A stretch of DNA of 64,000 bases from NCBI RefSeq assembly GCF_024586455.1, contig NC_065919.1, positions 32,526,839 to 32,590,838 on the forward strand. Direction: 5' to 3'. The position numbers and the translations under genes are program-made. Source of the stretch: Bactrocera neohumeralis (taxonomy: Eukaryota; Arthropoda; Insecta; Diptera; Tephritidae). This document shows positions 11,801-23,300 of the stretch, piece after piece (position 1 is the first letter of the stretch; the number at the start of each line of letters is the position of its first letter). Under the pieces are notes generated by a model. It saw only the letters and a program-made list of their open reading frames with translations, had not been told where the DNA came from and searched no databases.

Positions 11801-13623
11801 TTTGGTAGCAAAGTATTCGATGAATAACGCCAACGCAAAGTAAATATAACTCCATTGGGAATTTCTTCATTAAATGTGAAACAATAAATTCAACCAATAG
11901 ATCGAGCAATGTGGCTGCCAATGGTTGAGATTTACCCACCCTATCAACATTTAATTTGCGATGACGCATTTGAGCACGATGTAGCATGACTTTAAATGTG
12001 AGGTTGCTATCATGCATCATTGAATTTGCATACTGATCCTCCGATATACATGTTAAAATAAGGAAACAAAGCTTAAGATTCGCGACACTGGATTCATTTT
12101 TGTTATCTTGCATTACAATTGAACTGTAATGTATATAAAAAGAGCACGATGAGAAAAACCATTATAATTATCTGATATAAAACTCATACCAGTATTGAAA
12201 AACTGCAACTAGCAAGTTAGTTGGATATTGTGTCATGTCTATTATCGGAGCAGTAGCCAAATCAGGCACAGGTTCTGCTAAATTTAAGGTATTGCTAGGA
12301 GACGGCGGTGCACTGGTTTCAGCTTGCGTGTGAGCTAAAGTAGTTATGAAATTACGATTTAGATGAACCGCTTCGTATAAGGCTAGTAAAAGTCCATTGT
12401 TTGCTTTAATTTGCTGCACACGTTCACAGCCTTCGTCTGATACAAACATATTTCCAACAATGTTTGATAAAGATGAAAACCAAGATGAGGACTGAACATT
12501 TGATAAACTCTGCATATACTGTCGACAGAAATCAATCAGAGATTGTGATATCATCTGGCCATAGCTAAAAAAATAGTTATATCATAAAATTAAAATGATC
12601 GAATATAAAATAAATTAAATATACAAAACCGTGTACATTTGAAAAAAACTATAATGCTTAGTTTGGCTGATCTTTTAAAACTCTTGCCACTGTCTTAATC
12701 GAAACCGAACGAAATTTTATAATTACTTCATCAAATGCTCACTGATTCATATAATTACATCTATTTTTAGATGTAAAATTTTACCCGTTTAGAGCCATTT
12801 CGTCAGCTAATATAGATAACTGAACCACATATGGATTAGCCGCTTCATGTTTTCTATAATTAACTAATACAGTCAACAAAATAACAACGTCATGGCCATG
12901 CTGTGCCCGTAGTGTAGAATCACTCAATAAACGTACAAAATCATCAAACAGGGTATACGTTGTCAAATACTCCAGCAGAACATTTTGACTGATATTGTCA
13001 GTACCAGTCACAATTATTAGCAGTAGTTTCAGGCACATAAAACGGGCTCTCTCAGCTACTTCGCCTAAAATGGAAAATAAACTAAGAGGGTAAAATTTTA
13101 AAATATTTTTACCTCACCTAATAATATTTGGTTACAGTTGTTCATTAACTGTCGAATACTTTTATCCATTCGTTCGTTACCAAAAATTTCATTTAAACAA
13201 TTAAATGAAGAATCTGTTGATGATTTTTTATAAATTGCATAAAATAACGAACAGAGCGTTTGCAGGCTATTAAACAGTCGCTTCGGATGATCTGGAAGAT
13301 AAATGGTGTCAGGAGAGATATTTTCATTTAATTCACATATGTCAACAAAAATGACGCTGTAGCCGACCTGTTTCCATCATTTCAATGCTTTTCTGAAATA
13401 CTAAAGTCAGATTTTTGTTAACTATGATAAACTGTTCGGATGTAAGTTTTGTTATTTCAGCTTCAAGTGATTCTACATTGGGTTGTAACAAAAAAAATTC
13501 ATTCCAGAATTCCGTACTCTCAGTGGTTGGATCTTCTCCACGAAAGAATAATTCGTAAATGTAAACAACTTTTTCTTTAGGACGCTTCGAAGATCCACTT
13601 CCGCTTCGTTTACGAGAAGTCAT
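8803..13623 (-). CDS. ARMH3: ARMH3 (C10orf76/UPF0668) homologue, complete seven-exon gene
   Basis: Armadillo-like helical domain protein. In mammals the family acts at the Golgi with the Arf-GEF GBF1 and supports PI4KB. Exons on the minus strand: 13623-13368, 13291-13118, 13064-12785, 12564-12190, 12123-11670, 11606-11480 and 9194-8803. All introns are GT-AG. The joined length is 2058 nt, in frame throughout, giving 685 residues, close to the human protein. Recognisable family stretches are HPKRLFNSLQTLC, TDNISQNVLLEYL, LYEAVHLNRNFIT, SIVMQD, ILTCISEDQYAN, CRVRLNYPWKELWSAL, NLFITYGDTFL and LTLKLQDSLDQYERY. The start is the ATG opening MTSRKRSGSGSS, a basic Ser-rich leader as expected. The last intron (9195-11479) has been enlarged by two LINE insertions. 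No lesion is seen, so the gene looks functional. Confidence 0.95.
9453..10342 (+). mobile_element. RTE-like LINE, copy C, antisense in ARMH3 intron 6, with 10-bp target-site duplication
   Basis: 890-bp 5'-truncated insertion flanked by TAACCTCAAA at 9443-9452 and 10343-10352. It keeps an unbroken reading frame from the RT palm (AYADDIDTIG) to the element's normal C-terminus (NDWRAVVNSAIIA, stop near 10316), so it is young. Copy C retains the 60-bp segment encoding DIVQRIKRQRLRWLGHVVR that copies F and G lack. It is antisense to the host gene and sits in the middle of the intron, away from splice sites. Confidence 0.93.
10433..10707 (-). mobile_element. 3' end of an I/LOA-like LINE in ARMH3 intron 6, with 13-bp target-site duplication
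   Basis: 275-bp fragment flanked by CGTTTTATATTGG at 10420-10432 and 10708-10720. The minus-strand translation shows broken pieces of a LINE C-terminus (LTLVQLRSGYCSKIKR, then WSEPVETTRFLGLPL-like). The same end is present at 14559-14852. The sequence from 10721 to 11479 is ordinary AT-rich intron with poly(A/T) tracts. Confidence 0.8.
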
Positions 13624-14025
13624 TGCTCCACTATAGTTGTGTTTGTTTGCACTTTTACTATACGAAGGATCCCTTCACTCAAATGTGTAATAATATCTGT
13701 GATATCCTGTGTAATATTTGTGTAGATTTTGTAGACAATCAGCTGTGTAAATATTAGGGTTTCATTGCAGTTTTTATGATTATTTATCGAAACAATAAGT
13801 ACCTAAGCACACCAAATTACTGTTTTAAAAAAATTGGAGAAATAATATCGTGGCAGAGAATGAAGAGTTATATAGAACGTTCATGATGTGCCAATTGTCA
13901 AAACGTTCCTTTTTTGGAGCAGTACTCGTCACGATTAGAGGATTTGAGCATGTTCGGAGTTAAATGAACAAAATGATGCTAATTTCAATGTTTAGATATG
14001 TATGCTTATAGAATCGTGTATTTAC
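13624..14025. other. Upstream flank of ARMH3, no gene seen
   Basis: AT-rich flank between the ARMH3 start codon and LINE copy E. The ARMH3 promoter and 5' UTR should lie here. No TATA box or recognisable initiator stands out. Confidence 0.5.
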
Positions 14026-16905
14026 GAGGATGGAGTCATGTGTAGAAGTTCACGCAAGTGAGGAAAGTTCTTTGATTGCCATTCACTTGGGAGTGGCAAG
14101 AAACGATCCTTTTACATATGGCTCAATCAGCTCAAGACTTCTGATCTTTGACCAAGTATCCTCTGGGTAACCAAAGAACATCCGTTTGAAAGCAACCCCT
14201 CCTCAGGGTTGTGCGCTGGGTTTGGGAACAGCCACGTAAAAAACGCACCCAATGAAAGAGAACAACAAGCCTCGGATGAGAGACCCCCTTTTGATGACGC
14301 CCATTGCAAACGAATTAAGGACTACGATTGGAGGGTATGCACCTGGAATATCGGGTCCGTTAATTGGGAAGATACCGCTGCCCAGCTGGTTGATGTACTC
14401 GTGAAAATAAAGGCTGACTTCACCACCGTCCAAGAAATACGATGGACGGGACAAGGACTCAGACGAGTAGGTCGTTGTGGTATTTACTACAGTTGCAATA
14501 TAAAGGAGCCCAAATTTGGTGTGGGATTTGTGATAGAGAGACTCCGTCGCCGAGTACTATTGTTGTTGTTGTGTTGTTTTAACGGAAGTCTAATCCCCGT
14601 TGGGATGGTAAATGTCATTTGTGTTGTCGTCGATGTCATCTAACGGTAGGCCCAAGAAACGTGCTGTTTCGACGGGGTCGGACCAAAGGGAGAAGGGTGT
14701 TAGATGGGTGGGGTTTGTGGGGCATGCAAAGAGGTGGTCAGTACAATTCCCACGAGAGCCGGTTCTACGCACCGGAATTGACTCGGATTTCATCCGACCA
14801 AGGGCTGTTCTTTCGGCGATCTAACCCCGTTTGGATCGGTAAGTGTTAATTTGCCGAGTACTGTCATTCACTCCGGTGGATGAACGTCTAGCCACAATCC
14901 ACATCAAAGCGAGGTTCTTCAACATATCGCTGATCTGCGTCCATGCCTCGACGGAAGAGAGTGCTTGACGACTTTAACGCCAGGGTGGGCAAAGAAGGTA
15001 TCTTTGGCACTATGATGAAACAGCCCCAAATGGGTTGAGGCTGATCACTTTCGCCGGGAACCCGAAATATGGTTATTTGTGGTACTAGGTTCCAGCATAA
15101 GAAAATTCATCAAGCCACCTGGCTGTCTCCCTTTCGAAAAGCCAGCTCGATCATGTTGTGATAGACGGAAGACATGTCTCCAGTGTTTTAGATGTGCGTG
15201 CGCTCCGAGGTCCTAACATCGACTCGGACCACTATTTAGTTGCAGCTAAGATTCGCACACGCCTCTGTACAGCAAGAAACGCTCGCCAACAAACACAAGG
15301 AAGGTTCGACATCGAGTAGCTGCAATCATAACAGACGGCCAACGATTTTCTACTCGACTTGCACTTCTGTTCTTCGAGAGCACTCGTCAACATCTTGGTA
15401 CAAGGGAACTGTGGAGCGGCATTTCAAGCTCTTTACGTACAGCTGCAACCGAAACCATTGGTTTTAGGAAAATTCAAAAGAACAGCTGGTACGACGAAGA
15501 GTGCCGTGTCACAGAAAACAGACTGCCTACCTCGCAACGTTACGATAGACCATAACACCTGCGGGATGGGATAGATACCGAGAGTTGAAGAGGGAAGCGA
15601 GACGCATTTGCAGACATAAAAAGAAAGAAGCCGAAATGCGTGAGACATTCGTCGACAAGCTGGTAGACAAGGGTAATGCTCAAAATTCGACGAAAAAATG
15701 CGGCAACTAACAGAAGGTTTCAAGACCGAAGCATACTCTTGTAGAACCCCCAGCTTCTCTGTAAAATATGGTCAGACGCAAGCATGCCCATGTAATTTAA
15801 GTGTACTCTGCTGAATCCACAAAAAGGGAGACCCAAAAATCTGCGCCAACTACCGTGGGATTAGCCTCATCAACATCGCATATAAGGTTCTATCGAGCTT
15901 ATTGTGTGAAAGATTAAAGCCCACATTCAACAACTGATTGGACCTTATCAGTGTGGCTTTAGACCTGGAAAATCAACAACCGACCAGATATTCACCATGC
16001 TGTCTGAATTTGGTATCCCCGCAAAAATAATACGGCTGTGTAAACTGAGTTGAATAACACCAAAAGCTCCGTCAGGATTGGGAAGGATCTCTCCGAGCCG
16101 TTCGATAAAAACTAGGTTTCAGACAAGGCGACTCCCTGTCGTGCGACTTCTTCAATCTGCTCTTGGAGAAAATAATTCGAGCTACAGAAGTAAATCGTTA
16201 GTTATGCTCTCTCCAGACTGGACAAGGAAACAAAGAAAACGAACGAGGGCAAGACGAAATATCTCCTGTCATCAAACAAACAGTCGTCGCACGCGCGACT
16301 TGGCTCTCACGTCATAACTTTGAAGCTGTACATAATTTCGTCTATCTTGGAACCAGCGTAAACACCATCAACAATGTCAGCCTGGAAATCCAACGCAGGA
16401 TAACTGGTTGGTAACCAACAGGTGCTACTTCGGACTGAGTAGGCAATTGAGAAGTAAAGTCCTCTCTCGACGAACAAAAACCAAACTCTATAAGTTACTC
16501 ATAATTCCCGTCCTGCTATGGTGCAGAGGCTTGGACGATGACAACAAGTGATGAGCCGACGTTGCGAGTTTTCGAGAGAAAGGTTCTGCGAAAGATTTAT
16601 GGTCCTTTGGGCATTGGCCACGCGAATATCGCATTCGATGGAACGATGAGCTGTATAAGATATAGGACGGCATTGACATAATTCAGTGAATTAAAACCTA
16701 CGTTGGCTGGGTCATGTTGTCCGAATGGACGAAAACACTCCAGCTCTGAAAGTATTCGACGCAGTATCTGCCGGGGTAAGAAGAGGATGAGGAAGACCTC
16801 CACTCCATTGGAAGCACCAAGTGGAGAAGGACCTGGCTGGCGCCACATTGCGAAAAGAAGCAGCGACTGGCGCGCTGTTGTTAACTCGGCTATAACCGAG
16901 ATAAA
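14026..16905 (+). mobile_element. RTE-like LINE, copy E (near full extent, heavily deleted)
   Basis: Starts at the same 5' end as copies F and G (GAGGATGGAGTCATG). It carries many small deletions and frameshifts across endonuclease (14209-15200) and RT (15600-16900), so no frame longer than about 140 codons remains. Its 3' end is divergent (AGATAAAGAAGGAG) and no target-site duplication is evident. It is the oldest-looking of the long copies. It hosts a 294-bp LINE insertion at 14559-14852. Confidence 0.9.
14559..14852 (-). mobile_element. I/LOA-like LINE 3' end inserted into LINE copy E, with 10-bp target-site duplication
   Basis: Flanked by GCCGAGTACT at 14549-14558 and 14853-14862. Copy F has this sequence once at the matching site. 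On the minus strand the insert ends in a CAA-repeat tail. Its last codons read CTDHLFACPTNPTHLTP and LWSDPVETARFLGLPLDD, typical of the C-terminus of RNase-H-type LINE ORF2 proteins with a Cys/His knuckle. It is a 5'-truncated dead copy, younger than copy E. Confidence 0.82.
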
Positions 16906-17429
16906 GAAGGAGAATTATGTGTGCATGTAAACAAATTTCAAAGAACTATTCGCATAAGGTCTGTAAATTTATCTACACATAACTTTGTACGTAAATAGCT
17001 TGTTGGTAGGGAAATTATGGCATCACTGCTGTAAATTCGAATGGGTTCATGAACTGATCGTTCATCGATACTCTCGATATTCGAGACTGAACGAGAATTG
17101 GTAAAAATGAGAAATACATAATAGAAAAATTTATAATTCATTATTATTGTAGAAAGAAGAAGAAGTTGGACACAGAAGAATTATGAATGCCGGGGTGTTG
17201 GACCGGCCCGGGTTATTTTTTATCGAGCGCTCGAATTAATTACATTTGTATTTATTTATGATTATTTATGGCAGTTAGCTTCTTTTTTTAGGTATCGTAA
17301 GTATGATAGTTATATTAAAAATAGAGTTGGTATACCTAATACCACTATGTATGTACATACCTACGATCTAAAAAGGTTATAATCGATATATAAAGTATAA
17401 AATACATACATATATTGCTAATTAACGTT
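16906..17429. repeat. Spacer with one unit of a GGACCG-containing repeat (17161-17236)
   Basis: No gene. A segment with AGTTGGACACAGAAGAA, then ATGAATGCC and TTGGACCGG-CCCGGGTTATTTTTT, resembles the two tandem units at 55912-56075 in a pyd intron, so this repeat is dispersed in the genome. The rest is simple AT-rich sequence. Confidence 0.55.
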
Positions 17430-18266
17430 TCATTGATCACCAAACATTATTGTGTACAAAGGTTTGCGCTTGGCTTCTGCCTCAGTTATTCGTTGGCCAT
17501 TTTCATGTGGAGAAAATTCATCTGATTCTTCGCCGCTATCGGAAACTATATTGTACATATACGTATTCAATATCATTAGAAGTAGTTCGTAAGATGTAAT
17601 GCAATACACAGCAAACAATAAACCAGTTAGAAGATAGAATATGACTTTTTCGTCCTGAATACGTATTCCTAATTTTTTGAGGGTGCCAAAGAGTTCTTTT
17701 AGAATCCCAAAGCAATGTTCAATCCTCATGCGATATATGGTATGACGCAAGTTGAAAGATTTACGCTTTGATCGCGAGATAAGAGTGGTCAGCAATGGGT
17801 AAGCAGAATCTCCTGCTAGCCATTGAGAAGAAGAAAAAGAGAATCTTTCTGAGTGGAGAGACACTAGTACGAAACATGCGAGCATCGTGTACACTACCAA
17901 AGTGTCCCGCCACTACATGCCGAATCCTTTACTGTTAATCCTGTACAATTTGTGCCTTTATGGAATAGATTCGGCTTTTTGAAAAAAAAACCCAATGGTT
18001 AACAACTAGTGCTTCTGCAAGTTTCAATTCAGTACCTTCAATATATATGTACATATATTGTAAAGCGTTTCACCATAACCTACACCAAACAGTGTAGCTA
18101 CTTTACGAATCGCCGCACTTTCACCCCATGAACGCAAACGATATAAGGTTATAGCTAGCTGTAGATCTACCGAAAGTTTCCTAATGGATTGAGCGATGTT
18201 AAACTGTGCACTGTCTTTGATCAAGGACAATAGCAACGTAAATTGATCTCTTGAGACTCGGAGCAT
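17430..18266 (-). pseudogene. PIF/Harbinger transposase relic (HARBI1-like, DDE_4 type)
   Basis: Two frames of one transposase. The N-terminal part at 18024-18266 holds SRDQFTLLLSLI, QLAITLYRLRSWGESAAIRKVATLFGVG, as in HARBI1-like proteins. The C-terminal part at 17430-17900 holds WLAGDSAYPLLTTLI and MRIEHCFGILKELFGTLKKLGIRI, a typical end of the DDE domain with one of its acidic residues in GDSAY. The stretch between them (about 17900-18020), which should carry the first catalytic Asp, is missing or unreadable. Terminal repeats were not found next to it. Confidence 0.85.
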
Positions 18267-18269
18267 TTA

Positions 18270-18900
18270 TTGGACACGTCTTTCGTCTAAATAGTCAAGA
18301 AAATTAGATCTCCATTCCGAACACTTAGGCACATTTTGATAATTTCCGTGATGGTTCGATAAGATAACTGTAAGACTTTCATCCAATTCATCCATAATTT
18401 TCCAATAGCTATAATCGTCTAAAAAGTTAAAACTTTTGATTTTTTAAAGCTTAAAAAAGTGAAATAAACAATTATCATCCAGATGTAGTAGTACATATGT
18501 ATATTAGAAGCAGCTTTTTCAATTATAAAATTAACACGTTTTTTTTTCTCAGTAGTGTGTAGCATTTTTAAAAAATAAATTCTTTAATTTTTCGCAATTT
18601 GTTTTCTTTTTTTTTATTTATTCATTCACAATACTCGTTAAAATAGTAAGCCATAATAGTCATTCATAGAAGTTTTGCACAATAGTCATTCACAATAAAT
18701 TTACCGAATCAGCTGCTCTTATATCAATAGATTCTGCAATGGGTGATCTTGTACTCTTGTATATTTCGGTATAGGATTTTTGGATTTTGTGTCATCATGC
18801 AATCTTGCAAGAGCAAGAGAACCCCCTATTGTAAATTTTAGTAGAATTGCTTTCACAAGATTTGTCACATTAGTAAACAGCTGATTCGAATATTAGTTTT
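18270..18900. other. AT-rich stretch, no gene seen
   Basis: Contains T-rich runs and two direct copies of a module around AATAGTCATTCA (about 18655 and 18690). No coding signature. Confidence 0.4.
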
Positions 18901-18929
18901 GCGTATGTTCGAAAAGACGAAAATCCAAA

Positions 18930-19013
18930 CAGATTCTGTGACATCATTGAAAATCACAATTGGTTTGCAATTATGAGAGCTAAGCAAATAAGTCTTGGAT
19001 TCCACAACACCCT
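18930..19013. repeat. Right terminus of the GTGTTGTGGAATC inverted-repeat element (second copy)
   Basis: About 80 bp ending GGATTCCACAACACCCT match the right terminus at 29335-29420 at roughly 80 percent, sharing the core ATTGAAAATCA-AATTGGTTTGCAATT. No matching left end was found nearby, so this is a solo or broken end. Confidence 0.65.
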
Positions 19014-19310
19014 ATATAATTACTGATTTCTCGTACATAAGTACCCAAAGATTGGGTATCCTTTTTACCTCCTCTGTAAGTGCTATTTTTGGTTTGACAA
19101 CTTTGTTTTCATTTTTTTTATTTTTTTTTCTGAACCATCAACAGCTCATGAATATTGTGTTAAAGTTTTAGGTCATTCGGAGAAAAACTAATGAAGTTAC
19201 AGCAGGTTGAATAACGGTACCTCTAACTTAGGTTTGCGTGCCTTCCAGCTACCTGCGCTGAGCGGTAAAAACTTTGAATCGATTTTCCCAAATATGTAAT
19301 TTTTAAAGTC

Positions 19311-19618
19311 GGTGACCAGCCTACAGAAAAAACTACTGCATCGATCGTTTTGAAATTTTGTACAAATATTCTACATATATGTACATATATTGTATCGGAT
19401 GATGTCGAGTTTTTCAAAAAATTTTAATTACTAACAATTTTACAATAGCAAATAGGTCGATTTTTTCGTCTAAAATCGTCATTATGGCTTGAAAATGGTA
19501 CCAAAAATTGAAAAATTAAAAAGAAATCGACGTCAATTGAAAGATAGACTAATAAACTAAAGAAAGCATTTTGATTTTTTGGTTTTAGATGATCCAGTGA
19601 TGCTGTAGGCTGGTCACC
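19311..19618. repeat. Inverted repeat with perfect 16-bp arms
   Basis: GGTGACCAGCCTACAG at 19311-19326 is the exact reverse complement of 19603-19618. The interior is AT-rich and has no coding signal. A foldback MITE or a structured relic is possible. The flanks to 20320 show nothing recognisable. Confidence 0.6.
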
Positions 19619-20326
19619 GCACAAAAACTTCTTTTCGAGGTGCCTGCAGAGATCGCTTATAAATCCGTTATTCCTCGCTATTTTTCGATCAAACTTTTTT
19701 TGAGTATCCTGCAAATGTTGTACTTTCATATAACAATAAGTAAAATAAACCAACAGCAATAACTTTTTCTAAAAAAATTCATGAATAAAGGTCTTTTTTC
19801 GACGAAACAAACCTTACCCCACCTCCCTTAATGATAACATTATATTTATTCTTATATGTAATATATTCAGAAGAAGATATGTTTATATTTAGCAGACCAA
19901 AAATTGCCGCAGGCTAAAATCGATGTTCTTGTGGAAGCTTCCTAAGAGCAAACAGCAATACTGAAAGGGATGTAGAAACAGCAAGGACAAATGCAGAAGG
20001 TGGCCTGCAAGTTTCCCATTCAGATCGTGAGTGATCTAAATGAATTAAACATGGAAATAAACGCCACAAACCGAGACCTCTTTTTATGTAAGAATACAAT
20101 CAAGATTGTTCTTCTAATTCAAATTCTTATTTATTTTCTTCACAGTTCGATGCAGTAAATAACTTTACCATCAATGGCGGAATTTTAAAATACCTTAAAA
20201 ATATTGTGGCCAGAGCTGTGATAATACCGTTGGCGAATTAACCCTATTTGCGGACATTTCATACAAAAACGGAAATGATAAGACGCATTGTTTATCTCTA
20301 AGCTGCTTTCATATTACCCTTATTTA

Positions 20327-23300
20327 CACTGAAGAGCAAACTGGAACAATAATTCCTTAAATAAACTTTGCACTGCATTGTATATTTGGATTATTTGTTT
20401 TATCAAAAAAAAAAAAATTAAAAGTATGGAAAAACTACATGTTTCCACTTTTGCACCCACTAAGTAAACGGAGGATGGAGTCATGTGTAGAAGTTCACGC
20501 AAGTGAGGAAAGTTCTCTGATCGCCATTCACTTGGGAGTGGCCAGAAACGATTCTTTTACACATGGTTCAAGCAGCTCACTACTTCCGGTCTTTGACCAA
20601 GTATCCTCTGGGTAGCCTAAGAACATCCGTTCGAAGGCGAGCTAATGTGAGAAGGCGAAACATTCCCTACATAGGGTTGTGCGCTGGGCTTGGGACCCGC
20701 CACGTAAAAAACAATACCAATGAAAAAGTTGAAACAGCCTCGGATGAGAGACCCCCTTTTGATGACGACCATGGCAAACGGAATAAGGACTACGATTTGA
20801 GGGCATGCACCTGGAATGTCCGGACCCTTAATTGGGAAGGTGCCGCTGCCCAGCTGGTTGATGTCCTCGCAAAAATAAAGGCTGACATCACCGCCGTCCA
20901 AGAAATGCGATGGACGGGACAAGGACAGAGACGAGTAGGTCCTTGTGACATTTACTACAGTGGCCATATAAAGGAGCGCAAGTTTGGTGTTGGATTCGTA
21001 GTGGGAGAGAGACTCCGTCGCCGAGTACTATCATTCACTCCGGTGAATGAACGTCTAGCCACAATCCGCATCAAAGCGAGGTTCTTCAACATATCGCTGA
21101 TTTGCGCCCACGCCCCGACGGAAGAGAAGGCCGATGTGACCAGAGATGCCTTCTATGAGCGCTTGGAGCGCGCTTATGAGAGCTGCCCCCGCCACGATGT
21201 CAAAATCGTGCTTGGCGACTTTAACGCCAGGGTGAGCAAAGAAGGTATATCTGGCACTACGGTCGGTAAATTCAGCCTCCACGACGAAACATCCCCAAAT
21301 GGGTTGAGGCTGATTGACTTCGCCGGGGCCCGAAATATGGTTATCTGTAGTACTAGATTCCAGCATAAGAAGATTCATCAAGCTACCTGGCTGTCTCCGG
21401 ATCGAAAAACTACCAACCAGATCGATCATGTTGTGATAGACGGAAGACACGTCTCCAGTGTTTTAGATGTGCGTGCGCTCCGAGATCCTAACATCGACTC
21501 GGACCACTATCTTGTTGCAGCCAAGATTCGCACTCGCCTCTGTGCAGCAAAAAACGCACACCAACAAACACAAGGAAGGTTCGACGTCGAGAAGCTGCAA
21601 TGACAACAGACAGCCGAACGATTTTCTACTCGGCTTGCACTCCTGCTCTCTGAGAGCACTAGTCAACACCTCGGTATAAGGGAACTGTGGGACGGCATTT
21701 CAAATTCCTTACGTACAGCTGCAACCGAAACCATTGGTTTTCGGAAAGAGCAAAAGAACAGCTGGTACGACGAGGAGAGCCGTGTCGCTGCGGAGGGAAA
21801 ACAGGCTGCCTACCTCGCAACGTTACGATCGACCACTACACGTGCGGGATGGGATAGATACCGAGAGTTGAAGAGGGAAGCGAGACGCATTTGCAGACAG
21901 AAGAAGAAAGAGGCCGAAATGCGTGAGTACGAAGAGCTTGATAAGCTGGCCGACAGGGGTAATGCTCGAAAATTCTACGAAAAAATGCGGCGGCTTACAG
22001 AAGGTTTCAAGACCGGAGCATACTCTTGTAGAACCCCCAAAGGTGATCTAGTCACTGATGCCCAGAGCATAGTTAAATTATGGAGGGAACACTTCTCCAG
22101 CCTGCTGAATGGCAGTGAACGCACAACACCAGGAGAAGGAGAACCCGATTCCCCAATCGATGACGATGGAGCAGACGTTCCATTACCCGACCATGAAGAA
22201 GTTCGAATAGCAATTGCCCGCCTCAAGAACAACAAAGCGGCAGGGGCCGACGGACTACCGGCCGAGCTATTCAAACACGGCGGCGAAGAACTAATAGGGA
22301 GCATGCATCAGCTTCTTTGTAAAATATGGTCGGACGAGAGCATGCCCAACGATTGGAATTTAAGTGTGCTATGCCCAATCCATAAGAAAGGTGACCCCAC
22401 AATCTGCGCCAACTACCGTGGGATTAGCCTCCTCAACATCGCATATAAGGTTCTATCGAGCGTATTGTGTGAAAGATTAAAGCCCACCGTCAACAAACTG
22501 ATTGGACCTTATCAGTGTGGCTTCAGACCTGGAAAATCAACAACCGACCAGATATTCACCATGCGCCAAATCTTGGAAAAGACCCGTGAAAGGAGAATCG
22601 ACACACACCACCTCTTCGTCGATTTCAAAGCTGCTTTCGACAGCACGAAAAGGAGCTGCCTTTATGCCGCGATGTCTGAATTTGGTATCCCCGCAAAACT
22701 AATACGGCTGTGTAAACTGACGTTGAACAACACGAAAAGCTCCGTCAGGATCGGGAAGGACCTCTCCCAGCCGTTCGATACCAAACGAGGTTTCAGACAA
22801 GGCGACTCCCTATCGTGCGACTTTTCAACCTGCTCCTGGAGAAAATAGTTCGAGCTGCAGAACTAAACAGAGAAGGTACCATCTTCTATAAGAGTGTACA
22901 GCTGCTGGCGTATGCCGACGATATTGATATCATCGGCCTCAACACCCGCGGCGTTAGTTCTGCCTTCTCTAGGCTGGACAAGGAAGCACAGAAAATGGGT
23001 CTGGTAGTGAACGAGGGCAAAACGAAATATCTCCTGTCATCAAATAAACAGTCGTCGCACTCGCGACTTGGCTCTCACGTCACTGTTGACAGTCATAACT
23101 TTGAAGTTGTAGATAATTTCGTCTATTTAGGAACCAGCATTAACACCACTAATAATGTCAGCCTGGAAATCCAACGCAGGATTGCTCTTGCCAACAGGTG
23201 CTACTTCGGACTGAGTAGGCAATTGAAAAGTAAAGTCCTCTCTCGACGAACAAAAGCTAAACTCTATAAGTCGCTCATAATTCCCGTCCTGCTATATGGT

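Noticed and set aside
14209..14643. 144-codon plus-strand frame considered as a host gene
   Set aside because: It is the endonuclease start of LINE copy E running into the inserted I/LOA-like fragment.
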